The position numbers and the translations under genes were made by a program. The notes under the pieces were generated by a model. That model ran no database searches. It worked only from the letters and a program-made list of their open reading frames with translations, and had not been told where the DNA came from. 64,000 bases of DNA from CAWAND01 sp963797485 (GTDB lineage Bacteria > Chloroflexota > Anaerolineae > Anaerolineales > E44-bin32). The stretch spans positions 124,001 to 188,000 of the forward strand of contig CAWCPF010000002.1 in the NCBI GenBank assembly GCA_963797485.1, written 5' to 3'. Each line of letters opens with the position of its first letter. Positions within the stretch are counted from its first letter, which is position 1. Below are positions 36,974 to 46,126 of the stretch, one piece after another.

Positions 36974-38905
36974 TCACACGTCGAGGTTGCGGACCTCGTG
37001 TGCGTGAGTTTGAATGAAGCGGCGACGCGGCGGAACCGAGGCGCCCATGAGCATGTCGAAGGTCCGATCGGCCGCTGCGGCGTCTTCGATGGTGACCTGA
37101 AGCAGCGTGCGGTTCTCCGGGTCCATGGTCGTCTCCCACAGCTGGCTGGGATTCATCTCGCCCAAACCCTTGTAGCGCGAGATCGACAGACTCTTTTCCT
37201 TCGAATTGCCCATTTCCTTGACGACGTGTTCCCGCTCAATCTCGGTGTAGGCATAGGCGACGGTCTGTTTGTGCGCAATGCGATACAGCGGCGGCTGGGC
37301 GATGTACAAATGTCCTTCCTCGATCACACGCGGAAGATAGCGGAAGAAGAAGGTCAGCAACAGCGTCCGGATGTGGCTGCCGTCCACGTCCGCGTCGGTC
37401 ATGATGATGACCCGGCCGTAGCGTAAACCTCCGAGCTCGAATGATTTCGCCAACCCCTGTGCCCAGGGCCGAGATCAGCGCCTTGACCTCGTTGTTGGAC
37501 AGGATCTTGTCCAGCCGGGCGCGCTCTGTGTTGAGGATCTTGCCGCGCAACGGCAGGATTGCCTGGAAATGGCGGTCACGCCCCTGTTTGGCGGAGCCGC
37601 CGGCCGAGTCGCCCTCGACGATGTATAGCTCGCATTTGTTCGGATCGCGTTCCGAGCAATCGGCCAATTTGCCGGGAAGGGTCAGGCTCTCCAGGGCGCT
37701 CTTGCGGATGACCAGATCCCGGGCCTTGCGGGCGGCTTCTCGCGCCCGCGCCGAGGTCAGACACTTCTCCACGATTGCCCGGGCCGCCCGCGGATTTTCT
37801 TCGAGGAAAGCGCCCAGCGCTTCACCCAGAACCTGTTGGACCTGGGTTTGCACCTCCGGGTTCATCAGTTTGACCTTGGTCTGGCTCTCAAACTGCGGGT
37901 CCCGGTGCTTGATGCTGACGATGGCCGTCAGACCCTCGCGCGTGTCATCGCCGGAGAAATTCGGGTCGGAATCTTTAAGCAGGTTGTTCTTGCGGGCGTG
38001 GTCATTAACGGTGCGCGTAATGGCCGCACGCACGCCGGTCAAGTGCGTGCCGCCATCGATAGTGTTGATGGTGTTGGCGAACGAGTACACCGACTTCGAG
38101 CATAGGCGTCGGTGTACTGAAGGGCGACTTCGATGCCCGTCCCCTCGATCTCCCGCTCGATGTAGCAGATTGGGTGCAGTATGTCGCGGTTGCGGTTCAA
38201 GTAGCGGACAAACGAGACGATCCCGCCCTCGAAGTAGAAGCTGATCTCACGCCCGTCGCGTTCGTCGATCAGATGGATGGTCACGCCACGCGTGACGAAA
38301 GCCATTTCCCGAAAACGCTGGAGCAAGGTCTCAAACCGATAATCGATCTCGCCCTTGAAGATCGTCGGGTCAAAGCGAAAGGTCGTGCGCGTTCCTGTGT
38401 CCCCTTTGGCAACTTTGCCGATGACCTTGACCGGGCCTTCGGGAACGCCGCGCTGGTAACGCTGGCTGTGTACCTTGCCGTCCCGGCGCACTTCAACCAC
38501 GCACCACTCCGACAAGGCATTCACGGCCGACACGCCCACGCCATGCAGGCCGCCGGAGACTTTGTAGCCTTCGCCTCCGAATTTGGCGCCGGCGTGCAGG
38601 ATGGTCATAACAATCTCGAGCGCCGGGCGCTTCTTCTCGGGGTGCATATCCACTGGGATGCCGCGCCCGTTGTCCTCGACCGTTACACTGCTGTCGGGGT
38701 GGATGATCACCTCGATGTTGGTGCACGCCCCTGCCAGGGCTTCATCGATGGAGTTGTCCACCACCTCGTTGACCAGGTGATGGAGCGCCTTGATATCCGT
38801 CCCACCGACATACATGCCGGGTCGGCGGCGGACGGCTTCCAGGCCCTCCAGGACCTGGATATCTTTCGCCCCATAGGAACTGATTTTCTGTGCCCGCTTG
38901 GCCAC
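36974..38905 (-). CDS. gyrB: DNA gyrase subunit B; frame broken near 38100 and at 37445-37447
   Basis: About 643 aa. GHKL ATPase: V-V-D-N-S-I-D-E-A, D-N-G-R-G-I-P-V-D, G-G-L-H-G-V-G. Transducer: D-G-G-T-H. Toprim: L-Y-I-V-E-G-D-S-A-G-G-S-A-K, then I-I-M-T-D-A-D-V-D-G-S-H-I and R-Y-K-G-L-G-E-M-N. The first break lacks one base near Y-T-D-A-Y; the second has one extra A (read on the coding strand) after G-T-G-V-G. Together the gene length is a codon multiple. Gyrase is essential, so these are surely sequence errors. GTG start follows AAGGAG and directly abuts the upstream gene's TAG. Confidence 0.97.
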
Positions 38906-39964
38906 CTAATGATCTCCTTGTATGGGTCCCACGTCGGATCCGGGTTCCAGGTTGGCGGATTGCTGCAAGCGCTGGAGCTGGACCTCAAGCGTTTTGCGTG
39001 TGCGCAGCAGCCATTCGCGCCGGCTTTGGTAGAAGACATAGCTGCTCGCCAGGAGCATGGCACTGATGAACGTGTGCCCGAGCACTCCCAGGCCGGTCAA
39101 CCACGACGTCGATTGCGGCAGCCCCCAGGCGATGCCGGTCAGCCAGGAGATCAGCACCGCCAAAGTCAGAAAGCCGACCGTTGGCAGGAAGTTCCAGCGC
39201 ACCAGCAGCATGCTCTCGGCCATGGCTTGAAACAACCCCATGCCGTAGCGCACGATCCCGTGGGGCGTGAAGGCCAGATAGACCACCAGCCAGAAGAACA
39301 GGCTGAAGGCGATGAAACTCAGGCCCACTCCCAGCAGGGGCAGAATCCAACTTGCCGCCCACCCCACCAGCAAGATCCCCAGCGTCCCCAGAGCCAGGCC
39401 GACATATCCGAGGATGGCGCCCAGGATCATGCGCATCCAGCCCGGCAGCAGCCCGGTGAGCGGGGATCCAGGAGCCACACTGGCAGCAATCGAACGGTGA
39501 TACCAGGTTCCCAACCCCAAGCCGGCTATCGTCAAGCCCACCCAGCAGGCCAGGATCAGGGTCGGATTGCTCAATTCAATTTGCGGCCCAATCTGCAGGG
39601 GTGCGCTGGACGGCATAAGCCCGGACATCAGGCTTGGTATTCCGGCCGGGAGGCTGCTCAAACTCCGCAGCAGGTTGAGACGCCCAGCCAGCTCGGCCAT
39701 CACAGTCTGGATAGACGCTGCCTGCTGCTGCAGCAGCGCATCCGCACCCGCGGGTGGCGTCAGACTCTGCGCAGTCGAACGGATGAACGGCGCAACGCCC
39801 ATGCGTGGGCCCAGCCAAAGGAATAGGTCGAGCAACACAGGCGGCAGGATCAAGACCGGCCGGGCAGTGATCCGATCAAAGCCTCTGGCCAGCGAGGTCA
39901 GGACTTCAACCGGCCCTTGAGCGGGTGCTTCGTTGAGGCTGGTCACGGGATCTGATTCTACCAT
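38906..39964 (-). CDS. Multi-pass membrane protein of unknown function
   Basis: 352 aa from ATG 39964. A longer frame to 40207 exists but would overlap the promoter of the opposite gene and adds no structure. About six membrane helices (for example L-I-L-A-C-W-V-G-L-T-I-A and V-G-L-A-L-G-T-L-G-I-L-L-V-G) are followed by a charged tail predicted to be helical. It ends in TAG directly before the gyrB GTG, so both are probably one transcript. No family recognised. Confidence 0.7.
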   Translation of the reverse strand: MVESDPVTSLNEAPAQGPVEVLTSLARGFDRITARPVLILPPVLLDLFLWLGPRMGVAPFIRSTAQSLTPPAGADALLQQQAASIQTVMAELAGRLNLLRSLSSLPAGIPSLMSGLMPSSAPLQIGPQIELSNPTLILACWVGLTIAGLGLGTWYHRSIAASVAPGSPLTGLLPGWMRMILGAILGYVGLALGTLGILLVGWAASWILPLLGVGLSFIAFSLFFWLVVYLAFTPHGIVRYGMGLFQAMAESMLLVRWNFLPTVGFLTLAVLISWLTGIAWGLPQSTSWLTGLGVLGHTFISAMLLASSYVFYQSRREWLLRTRKTLEVQLQRLQQSANLEPGSDVGPIQGDH

Positions 39965-40052
39965 GAAGGGGCTGATAGAGCACATGGAACCGAACATGTG
40001 TTCCAGTTTTGAAGCTTGGCAGACGGTCTTTTCGGCTCCCATCCGGGCCTCG

Positions 40053-40081
40053 TTGACCCCTGACTGCGGGTCCGATACAAT
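40053..40081 (+). promoter_or_regulatory. Promoter of the SAM hydrolase-murA genes
   Basis: TTGACC (40053-40058), 17 bp, TACAAT (40076-40081); the leader to ATG 40098 is about ten bases. Confidence 0.75.
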
Positions 40082-40097
40082 CCGGTGACGGAGTTGC

Positions 40098-40940
40098 ATG
40101 ATGGCACACGCCCCGATCGTCTTGCTCACCGATTTCGGCACCCAGGATGGGTATGTGGGAGTCATGAAAGGGGTTATCGCCGGGATAGCCCCCGATGTCC
40201 CGGTCATCGACCTGACCCACGCCGTAGCCCTGGGAGATGTCCGCCGCGGAGCAATGGAGCTATGGGAGGCCGCTGGCTACTTTCCGGAGGGGACGGTGTT
40301 TGTCACCGTCATCGACCCCGGCGTAGGCACCCGCCGTCGGCCCGTGGCCTTCAGCTGGAACAGGCGCTGGTTTGTAGGCCCGGATAACGGGGTGTTCACC
40401 TTTCTGCTCATGTCGCATGAACCCGAGGCCTCGGTCGAACTCCAGAATCGGGAGTACCAGCTGGAGTTCGTCAGCACGACATTCCACGGACGGGATGTGT
40501 TCTCCCCGGCGGGGGCGTACCTGGCGGCCGGGACACGCCTCGAGGAACTCGGTCCGGCAGCTCCCGACCTGATGCGCTTCGACCTGCCCATGCTCGATAT
40601 CCGCCCACAAAGCGTTTCCGGGGAAATCTTGTACGTGGACCACTTCGGAAATCTGATCACCAGCCTGGGCTTGTTGAGCCGCGATCGTGAGAAAATTCAC
40701 ATATCCCCTTGGCTGCCCGTGGGGCCGGCAGATGACTTTCCGGCCGACAGCCCGCATGTGGCGCTGCCTGGGGGCGAACGGCTCACGCTGAATGCGACCT
40801 TCGGGGATGTCCCCGAAGGCGATCTGGTGGCCTACATCGGCAGCCGGTCCATGCTGGAAGTCGGCGTCAATCGCGGCAGCGCCGCCGCCCGACTCGGGCT
40901 GTCGCCCGGCGATCCGGTGGAGCTCACCTTTGCAGCTTGA
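40098..40940 (+). CDS. S-adenosyl-L-methionine hydrolase (adenosine-forming), DUF62 family
   Basis: 280 aa. Hallmarks: L-L-T-D-F-G-T-Q-D-G-Y-V-G-V-M-K-G, I-D-L-T-H, V-V-type strand T-V-I-D-P-G-V-G-T, P-D-N-G-V-F, H-G-R-D-V-F-S-P-A-G-A, Y-V-D-H-F-G-N-L-I-T. These enzymes are relatives of fluorinases and hydrolyse SAM to adenosine and methionine. It begins an operon with murA ten bases downstream. Start may be the first or second of two adjacent ATGs. Confidence 0.92.
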   Translation: MMAHAPIVLLTDFGTQDGYVGVMKGVIAGIAPDVPVIDLTHAVALGDVRRGAMELWEAAGYFPEGTVFVTVIDPGVGTRRRPVAFSWNRRWFVGPDNGVFTFLLMSHEPEASVELQNREYQLEFVSTTFHGRDVFSPAGAYLAAGTRLEELGPAAPDLMRFDLPMLDIRPQSVSGEILYVDHFGNLITSLGLLSRDREKIHISPWLPVGPADDFPADSPHVALPGGERLTLNATFGDVPEGDLVAYIGSRSMLEVGVNRGSAAARLGLSPGDPVELTFAA

Positions 40941-40950
40941 TTGAGGGCCT

Positions 40951-42238
40951 ATGACCAGCTTCTTGATCGACGGCGGCACGCCTCTGCGCGGCGACGTCGT
41001 CCCGGCCGGCAACAAGAACGCCGCGCTGCCTTTGCTCTCGGCTTGCCTGCTGACGGATGAGCCGGTGGTGCTGCACAACCTGCCCGACATCGGTGATGTG
41101 CGCGCCATGCGCCGCCTGCTCGAAAGCCTGGGCGTCTCGATTGACGTCATCGAACCGACGACGTGGAAGATCCACGCCCGGGAGGTTCATCAAGGCAACC
41201 TCGACCCGGACCTTTGCCGGCAGATTTCGGGCGTCGATCCTGCTCGCCGGCCCGATGCTGGGCCGCACCGGGGGCATCGAGATCCCTCCGCCCGGCGGCG
41301 ATGTCATTGGCCGCCGGCGCGTCGACACCCACCTGCTGGCGCTAAGCCGGTTGGGCGCCGAAGCGGCTTACCAGGGCCGGATGCTGAAGCTCAAGGCCGG
41401 ACGCGGCCTGACGGGGGCGGACATCCTTTTGGACGAAGCCAGCGTGACGGCCACCGAGAACGCCGTCATGGCGGCGGTCACCGCCAAGGGCGAAACCATC
41501 ATCCGCAACGCTGCCTCAGAACCGCATGTCCAGGACCTGTGCAATTTCTTGACTCGCTTGGGAGCCAGCATCGCCAACATCGGCTCCAACACGCTTCACA
41601 TTCAAGGGGTTGACCGGCTGACCGGCGGGGAGTTCAGCATTGGGCCGGACTACCTCGAAGTGGTCAGCTTCATCGGCGCGGCGGCCGTGACCGGCGGCGA
41701 AATCCGTATCCGCCAGGCCGGTCCCCAACACCTGGACATGATCCACCTGGTGTTCCAGCGCCTGGGCGTGACCTGGACGGTTGATGGACAAGATGTGATC
41801 GTCAAAGCCGGCCAGTCGATGGAGGTCATCCCCGACCACGGTGGCGCCATCCCCGAGATCTCCGTCATGCCGTGGCCGTCCTTTCCGACCGATCTGATGA
41901 GCATCGCCATCGTGGTCGCCACGCAAGCCAAGGGCTCGGTCCTGTTTCATGATTGGATGTATGAGACGCGCATGTTCTTCATCGACAAACTCGTGTCCAT
42001 GGGCGCCCGGATGATCTTGTGCGATCCGCATCGCTGCATCGTGGAAGGGCCGACTCAACTGGTCGGGGAGAACCTGGAGAGCCCGGATATCCGCGCCGGC
42101 ATGGCGCTGATTCTGGCCGCCCTGGCCGCGCACGGGACCTCACAGATCCGAAACATCGGCCAGATCGAACGGGGGTATGAGCGCATCGACGAGAAACTGC
42201 GCGCCCTGGGAGCCGACGTCCGGCGTGTCGAGGCCTGA
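40951..42238 (+). CDS. murA: UDP-N-acetylglucosamine 1-carboxyvinyltransferase MurA with Asp in place of the active-site Cys; frame broken at T3 run 41225-41227
   Basis: 428 aa after removing one T, which restores L-C-R-Q-I-R-A-S-I-L-L-A-G-P-M-L. P-A-G-N-K-N-A-A is the substrate-binding N-terminus. The loop that normally reads G-G-C-x-I-G is G-G-D-V-I-G, with the Asp at residue 117 (codon 41300-41302). The Cys-to-Asp form is active and insensitive to fosfomycin in mycobacteria and others (established). Later conserved parts, E-F-S-I-G-P-D-Y and P-W-P-S-F-P-T-D, are present. MurA starts peptidoglycan synthesis by adding enolpyruvate. Confidence 0.93.
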
Positions 42239-42342
42239 GGCTCCCCCGCCGCCAAGACGACGAGCCACGCGGGACGCCCAAGGCGGAGAGAGGGCCGGGG
42301 GTTAGGCCGAGAGGGCCCCTGCGGCTGAGAACCTAGCCAACC

Positions 42343-42358
42343 GGCCGCGTCTGCGGCC
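42343..42358. terminator. Hairpin between convergent murA and parA-like genes
   Basis: GGCCGC-gtct-GCGGCC followed by agTTTG. Nothing else is recognised in 42239-42384. Confidence 0.45.
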
Positions 42359-42384
42359 AGTTTGATGCCAGGGTCAACCAGCCA

Positions 42385-43152
42385 TCACTGGGGTTTGGTC
42401 TTCATGATTTCGTCGGCCAGGCTGCGATAGGCCTCCGCCGCCGGACTGCTGCTCCGAAGCTGGAGCACCGATTGCCGCGCCGCCGGGGCCTCGGCCAGGG
42501 CTTCGTCCATCGGGATCATGGTTTCAAACACACGCCGTTTGAACACCGCCCGCAGGTCGTCAACCACTCGCCGGCAGTGAGCCGACTGAGGCTGGATGAG
42601 GGTCGCCACCAAACCCAGGACGCGCAGCTCAGAGTTCAGCCGGTCGTGGACCAGCCAGACCGTTTCCAGCAGCGAGCGCACGCCGCGCATGGCCAGATAA
42701 TGACATTCGACCGGGATGAGGACCTCCGAGGCGGCGGTCAGCCCATTGACGGTCAACAACCCGAGGCTTGGGGGTGTGTCGATCAGGATAAAATCGACCG
42801 CCTCCGTCCCGTGGGTCATGACCTCAGCCAGCCGCAGCGCGCGATTCTTGCGCCTCGATAATGCATAGTCGGCCGAGGCCAGGTCGACGCTGGCCGGGGC
42901 CAGCATCAGGTCGCGGCTGATGGGGCGAAGGATCTCAGGGAAGATCAATTCGTCACCCATCAACAGCTCGAAGGTCGTATTGCGAATCTTGTAGGGATCC
43001 AGGCCCGAGGCGGCCGTCAACGCGGCCTGAGGGTCAAGGTCCACCATGACCACTCGAAAACCCTTTTCGGCCAGAGCGGCGCCGAGATTGATGACGGTCG
43101 TGGTCTTACCCACGCCGCCCTTCTGATTGGCGACAGCAATCGTCCGGCTCAC
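42385..43152 (-). CDS. ParA/Soj-family ATPase (second copy)
   Basis: 255 aa from GTG 43152. Deviant Walker A N-Q-K-G-G-V-G-K-T-T-T, Walker B F-I-L-I-D-T-P-P-S-L-G-L-L, and D-L-D-P-Q-A-A-L. It is divergent from rpmH and not next to a parB; the other parA at 47860 is. The promoter places the start site on the GTG, so the mRNA should be leaderless. It may act in chromosome segregation or as an orphan partitioning ATPase. Confidence 0.9.
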   Translation of the reverse strand: MSRTIAVANQKGGVGKTTTVINLGAALAEKGFRVVMVDLDPQAALTAASGLDPYKIRNTTFELLMGDELIFPEILRPISRDLMLAPASVDLASADYALSRRKNRALRLAEVMTHGTEAVDFILIDTPPSLGLLTVNGLTAASEVLIPVECHYLAMRGVRSLLETVWLVHDRLNSELRVLGLVATLIQPQSAHCRRVVDDLRAVFKRRVFETMIPMDEALAEAPAARQSVLQLRSSSPAAEAYRSLADEIMKTKPQ

Positions 43153-43159
43153 GCCGCCG

Positions 43160-43188
43160 AGTATAGCCCACCGGGTTGGGCGCCACAA
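43160..43188 (-). promoter_or_regulatory. Promoter of the minus-strand parA-like gene
   Basis: On the minus strand TTGTGG (43188-43183), 17 bp, TATACT (43165-43160). The -10 ends eight bases before GTG 43152. Confidence 0.6.
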
Positions 43189-43267
43189 CGCGGCATGCGA
43201 CAAATTGTCTGGCCGAGGGCGATCCACGGATGGGCCACCACCTGGAGCGGGTATGCTTCGCCGCGGA

Positions 43268-43296
43268 TTGACCGACCCCTACCCTTACGGTATAAT
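43268..43296 (+). promoter_or_regulatory. Promoter of rpmH-rnpA cluster
   Basis: TTGACC (43268-43273), 17 bp, TATAAT (43291-43296), the best promoter match in the window. Confidence 0.85.
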
Positions 43297-43351
43297 CCGC
43301 GCTCGGGTTTCACCTGCCGCAACTCAACAACTCGAGAGAGGCCGATTTTTC

Positions 43352-43528
43352 ATGCCCAAGCGAACTTACCAGCCGAAGAGGCGGCACCGACTGCGCGTCC
43401 ATGGTTTCCGCGCCCGGATGAAGACGCGGGGTGGACGCGATGTGTTGAAGAGACGGCGGGCAAAAGGGCGCCTGCGCCTTTCCCCGCGGATGAACAATCA
43501 CGTCAAGAAAGTCAACTGGAAGGCCTGA
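43352..43528 (+). CDS. rpmH: 50S ribosomal protein L34, with C-terminal extension
   Basis: 58 aa. M-P-K-R-T-Y-Q-P-K-R-R-H-R-L-R-V-H-G-F and R-M-K-T-R-G-G-R-D-V-L-K-R-R-R-A-K-G-R are typical. L34 usually ends soon after, at 44-50 residues; here the frame runs on through L-R-L-S-P-R-M-N-N-H-V-K-K-V-N-W-K-A. A frame error at the end could create this, but no better end is seen in other frames. GAGAGAGG precedes the ATG. Confidence 0.93.
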   Translation: MPKRTYQPKRRHRLRVHGFRARMKTRGGRDVLKRRRAKGRLRLSPRMNNHVKKVNWKA

Positions 43529-43584
43529 CCCGGCCCGTCCGGGGCCGCGGCTCAGTTCAGCGGCCGCCAGGCTCTCAGCCGCCG

Positions 43585-43923
43585 ATGGACCGCAGGTACA
43601 GGCTCACCAGTTCGAGCGACTTCCAGCGGGTGCGGCGTAGCGGCAAGTCATATGCCCACCCGCTCGTCATTCTCCGGGTGAGCCCCAACGGCCTTGGGCA
43701 AGCCAGGCAGGGCGTGTCGACAGCCCGCGGCCTAAAGACCGCCGTGGCGCGCAATCGGGCCAAACGCCGGCTGCGGCACGGGCTTCGAAGTGCCCAGGAC
43801 CGCATCGGGCCAGGCTGGGATCTGGTGTGGGTCGCCAAGCCCGGCCTCTTGGAGGCCGATTGGCCTGCGGTGCAGGCGGCCATCGATACACTCTTGGAAC
43901 AATCGGGGGTAACTGGCAAGTGA
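43585..43923 (+). CDS. rnpA: Ribonuclease P protein component
   Basis: 112 aa. R-L-T-S-S-S-D-F-Q-R-V-R-R-S-G opens the fold; the RNR signature is in A-V-A-R-N-R-A-K-R-R-L-R. RnpA binds the RNase P RNA that trims tRNA 5' ends. It lies 56 bp after rpmH and its stop overlaps the next GTG. An upstream in-frame extension through rpmH is a shadow. Confidence 0.93.
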   Translation: MDRRYRLTSSSDFQRVRRSGKSYAHPLVILRVSPNGLGQARQGVSTARGLKTAVARNRAKRRLRHGLRSAQDRIGPGWDLVWVAKPGLLEADWPAVQAAIDTLLEQSGVTGK

Positions 43924-44216
43924 GCTCGAATCCGGAACTCATGCAGGCGCACCACCATGCTGTTCCCGGCCTCAGAGAAATCCCCCTGGGCTGGGGGACG
44001 GCCGCCCGCTACCCGGTTTTGGCTTTGATCCGTCTCTATCAGCTGACGATTTCTCGGGCATTGCCGTCCGGGACGTGCCGCTTCTATCCCACCTGTTCGC
44101 ACTACGGCTATGAGGCCATCGCCAAGTATGGGCTCATCAAGGGCGGCTGGTTGGCCGCCTGGCGGGTGATGCGGTGCCAGCCTTTCAATCCCGGCGGCTA
44201 CGATCCGGTGCCTTAG
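43920..44216 (+). CDS. yidD: Membrane protein insertion efficiency factor YidD
   Basis: 98 aa. L-I-R-L-Y-Q-L-T-I-S-R-A-L-P, C-R-F-Y-P-T-C-S-H-Y-G-Y-E-A and G-G-W-L-A-A-W-R-V-M-R-C-Q-P-F are the family core with its conserved cysteines. The start is GTG 43920 by GTGA overlap with rnpA; ATG 43941 is an alternative. YidD assists YidC-mediated insertion. Confidence 0.93.
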   Translation: MSSNPELMQAHHHAVPGLREIPLGWGTAARYPVLALIRLYQLTISRALPSGTCRFYPTCSHYGYEAIAKYGLIKGGWLAAWRVMRCQPFNPGGYDPVP

Positions 44217-44223
44217 GAGCTGC

Positions 44224-45318
44224 ATGACGAACCCACGTCCATTCAAACGCTTGACCCGATCGGCCCTTGTGCTGGCTGTCGTCACACTGGCAGCATTGCT
44301 TTCGGCCTGTTCCGGAAGCCGCGTGGGGTCATCCAGCTGGCCCGGATTGACGGTCTCCGATGACACCGCCTACGTGGCCTTCAATACCTCCGTGTACGCA
44401 GTCGATCTGGCCTCGGGCCAGCAACGCTGGGAGTTCGTGCCTCCTGAGGAGGACAAGGGGGCGACGTTCTACGCTCCGCCTGCGCTCACAGACCAGGGCT
44501 TGCTGATGGTGAGCGGCTACAACGGCGTCGTTTATCAACTCGACGCCGTTAACGGAAGCCTGGTCTGGCGAAAGCAGCTCTCCAGTTTGAGATTGGTTGG
44601 CGCTCCGGCCGTGGCCGGCGATCTCGTGCTGGTGCCCTCCGCGGACCGCAGCCTGTACGCGCTGAAGCTCGGTTCAGGAGTTACCGTGTGGTCTTTCGCC
44701 ACCGACGAGCCGTTATGGTCGGAGCCGCTGGTCGTGGGCGATCGGGTTTACGTGGCCGGACTGGACCACAAGGTGTATGCCTTGAATTTGTCCGACGGCT
44801 CGCTCATCTGGTCCACCGAATTGAAAGGTGCCATGTCGGATCGGCCGTCGGCTATGGACGGGCTGATCCTCATCGGGACGTTTGCCGATCAGCTGGTGGC
44901 GCTTAAAGCCGACAGCGGAAAGGTCGCGTGGACGCTCGAGACCGACGGCTGGGTATGGGGTGATCCGGCAGTTCTGGGCAACTCGGCTTACTTCGGGGAT
45001 GTGGATGGCAATTTCTACGCCATTGACTCGGAAGGCAAGCCATTGTGGCGGACGAAACTGGACGGCGGCGTGGCCGCCAGCCCGGTTACGGAGGCCGGCC
45101 GAGTGTACATCGTGACCTCCGACGGTCAGGTTTTTGCTCGCCAGGCGGTGGAAAACACGCCCGCCTGGCAGCAACCGCTCAAGGGCGAGCTCTTGAGCGA
45201 TCCGGCCCTCACCGGCGACGCGCTCCTGGTTGCCGCATTGGACGGGGATAATCTGCTGACCGCCTTCGACGCCCAATCCGGCGCCATCCGCTGGTCTTTC
45301 CAGCCAGCAGGGAAGTAG
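44224..45318 (+). CDS. PQQ-like beta-propeller lipoprotein
   Basis: 364 aa. Lipoprotein signal L-L-S-A-C, then about seven blades with repeating units such as V-Y-A-V-D-L-A-S-G-Q-Q-R-W-E and V-Y-A-L-N-L-S-D-G-S-L-I-W-S. The fold resembles BamB, which belongs to outer-membrane assembly. In a likely monoderm and between yidD and yidC, a role in membrane protein biogenesis at the outer face of the membrane is plausible but inferred. AGGAG precedes the ATG. Confidence 0.88.
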   Translation: MTNPRPFKRLTRSALVLAVVTLAALLSACSGSRVGSSSWPGLTVSDDTAYVAFNTSVYAVDLASGQQRWEFVPPEEDKGATFYAPPALTDQGLLMVSGYNGVVYQLDAVNGSLVWRKQLSSLRLVGAPAVAGDLVLVPSADRSLYALKLGSGVTVWSFATDEPLWSEPLVVGDRVYVAGLDHKVYALNLSDGSLIWSTELKGAMSDRPSAMDGLILIGTFADQLVALKADSGKVAWTLETDGWVWGDPAVLGNSAYFGDVDGNFYAIDSEGKPLWRTKLDGGVAASPVTEAGRVYIVTSDGQVFARQAVENTPAWQQPLKGELLSDPALTGDALLVAALDGDNLLTAFDAQSGAIRWSFQPAGK

Positions 45319-45325
45319 AGGCCCC

Positions 45326-46111
45326 ATGGGATCTATCTGGGATTTCGCCGTTCTGAACCCGATGATCAATGCCCTGCTTTACATTTACAGCCTGCTCGGC
45401 AACAACTTTGGGCTGGCGATCATCGTCTTCACGGCCCTCATCCGCCTGATTACTTTTCCGCTCACCTATCAGCAGCAGAAGAGCACCCAGAAGATGCAGG
45501 AGATGCAGTCCTCCAAGCGTTTTCAGGAAATCCAGAAGAAATTCAAGGGTGACCGGGTGAAGCAGCAAGAGGCGCAGATGAAGCTGTACAAGGAACTGGG
45601 CATCAACCCGTTCGGAGGTTGCCTCCCCTTGTTGATCCAGTTCCCGATCATCATCGGTCTATACGGGGCTATCATCCAGGCCCTGGCCGATGCGCCCCTG
45701 CAGCTCTTCCAGCTCTCCCAACACATCTACGCCTCCATCCCCAGCACCCTCATTCCCCTGAACAGCCGGTTCTTGTGGATGGATCTTGGGACTCCCGAAC
45801 GCCTGGTCATTCCGGGGATCCCGATTGGCATTCCGGTGCTGACCATCCTGGTGGTGATCACCACCTGGATTTCCACCAAGCTGACCACACCGCCCACTCC
45901 GGACGCGCAGGGCTCTCAGATGACGCAGATGATGGCGCTCTACATGCCGCTGCTGCTGGGTTACTTCGCCTACACGTTTGCCGCCGGTCTGGCCTTGTAT
46001 TTTGTGGTCTCGAACGTCCTTCAAGTTGTGCAATATGCCGCCACCGGCAAGGTCGATTGGGGTTCGATGATCCCCCGCCTGCCAACCGGCGGTGCCAAGG
46101 CGAAATCGTGA
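45326..46111 (+). CDS. yidC: Membrane protein insertase YidC/Oxa1
   Basis: 261 aa, the short Gram-positive-type form without the large periplasmic domain. I-I-V-F-T-A-L-I-R-L-I-T-F-P-L supplies the conserved Arg in the hydrophilic groove; N-P-F-G-G-C-L-P-L-L-I-Q-F-P follows. Five helices in all. It starts seven bases after the lipoprotein gene and precedes jag, the usual order. Confidence 0.95.
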   Translation: MGSIWDFAVLNPMINALLYIYSLLGNNFGLAIIVFTALIRLITFPLTYQQQKSTQKMQEMQSSKRFQEIQKKFKGDRVKQQEAQMKLYKELGINPFGGCLPLLIQFPIIIGLYGAIIQALADAPLQLFQLSQHIYASIPSTLIPLNSRFLWMDLGTPERLVIPGIPIGIPVLTILVVITTWISTKLTTPPTPDAQGSQMTQMMALYMPLLLGYFAYTFAAGLALYFVVSNVLQVVQYAATGKVDWGSMIPRLPTGGAKAKS

Positions 46112-46126
46112 GACGAGGCGCACTCG

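Noticed and set aside
36769..37017. Plus-strand open frame of 82 codons between sigma factor and gyrB
   Set aside because: Crosses a nine-C run, overlaps the gyrB 3' end, no ribosome site, no recognisable pattern.
39965..40207. 82-residue N-terminal extension of the membrane protein upstream of gyrB
   Set aside because: It overlaps the divergent promoter at 40053-40081 and the next gene, and has no membrane segment or ribosome site.
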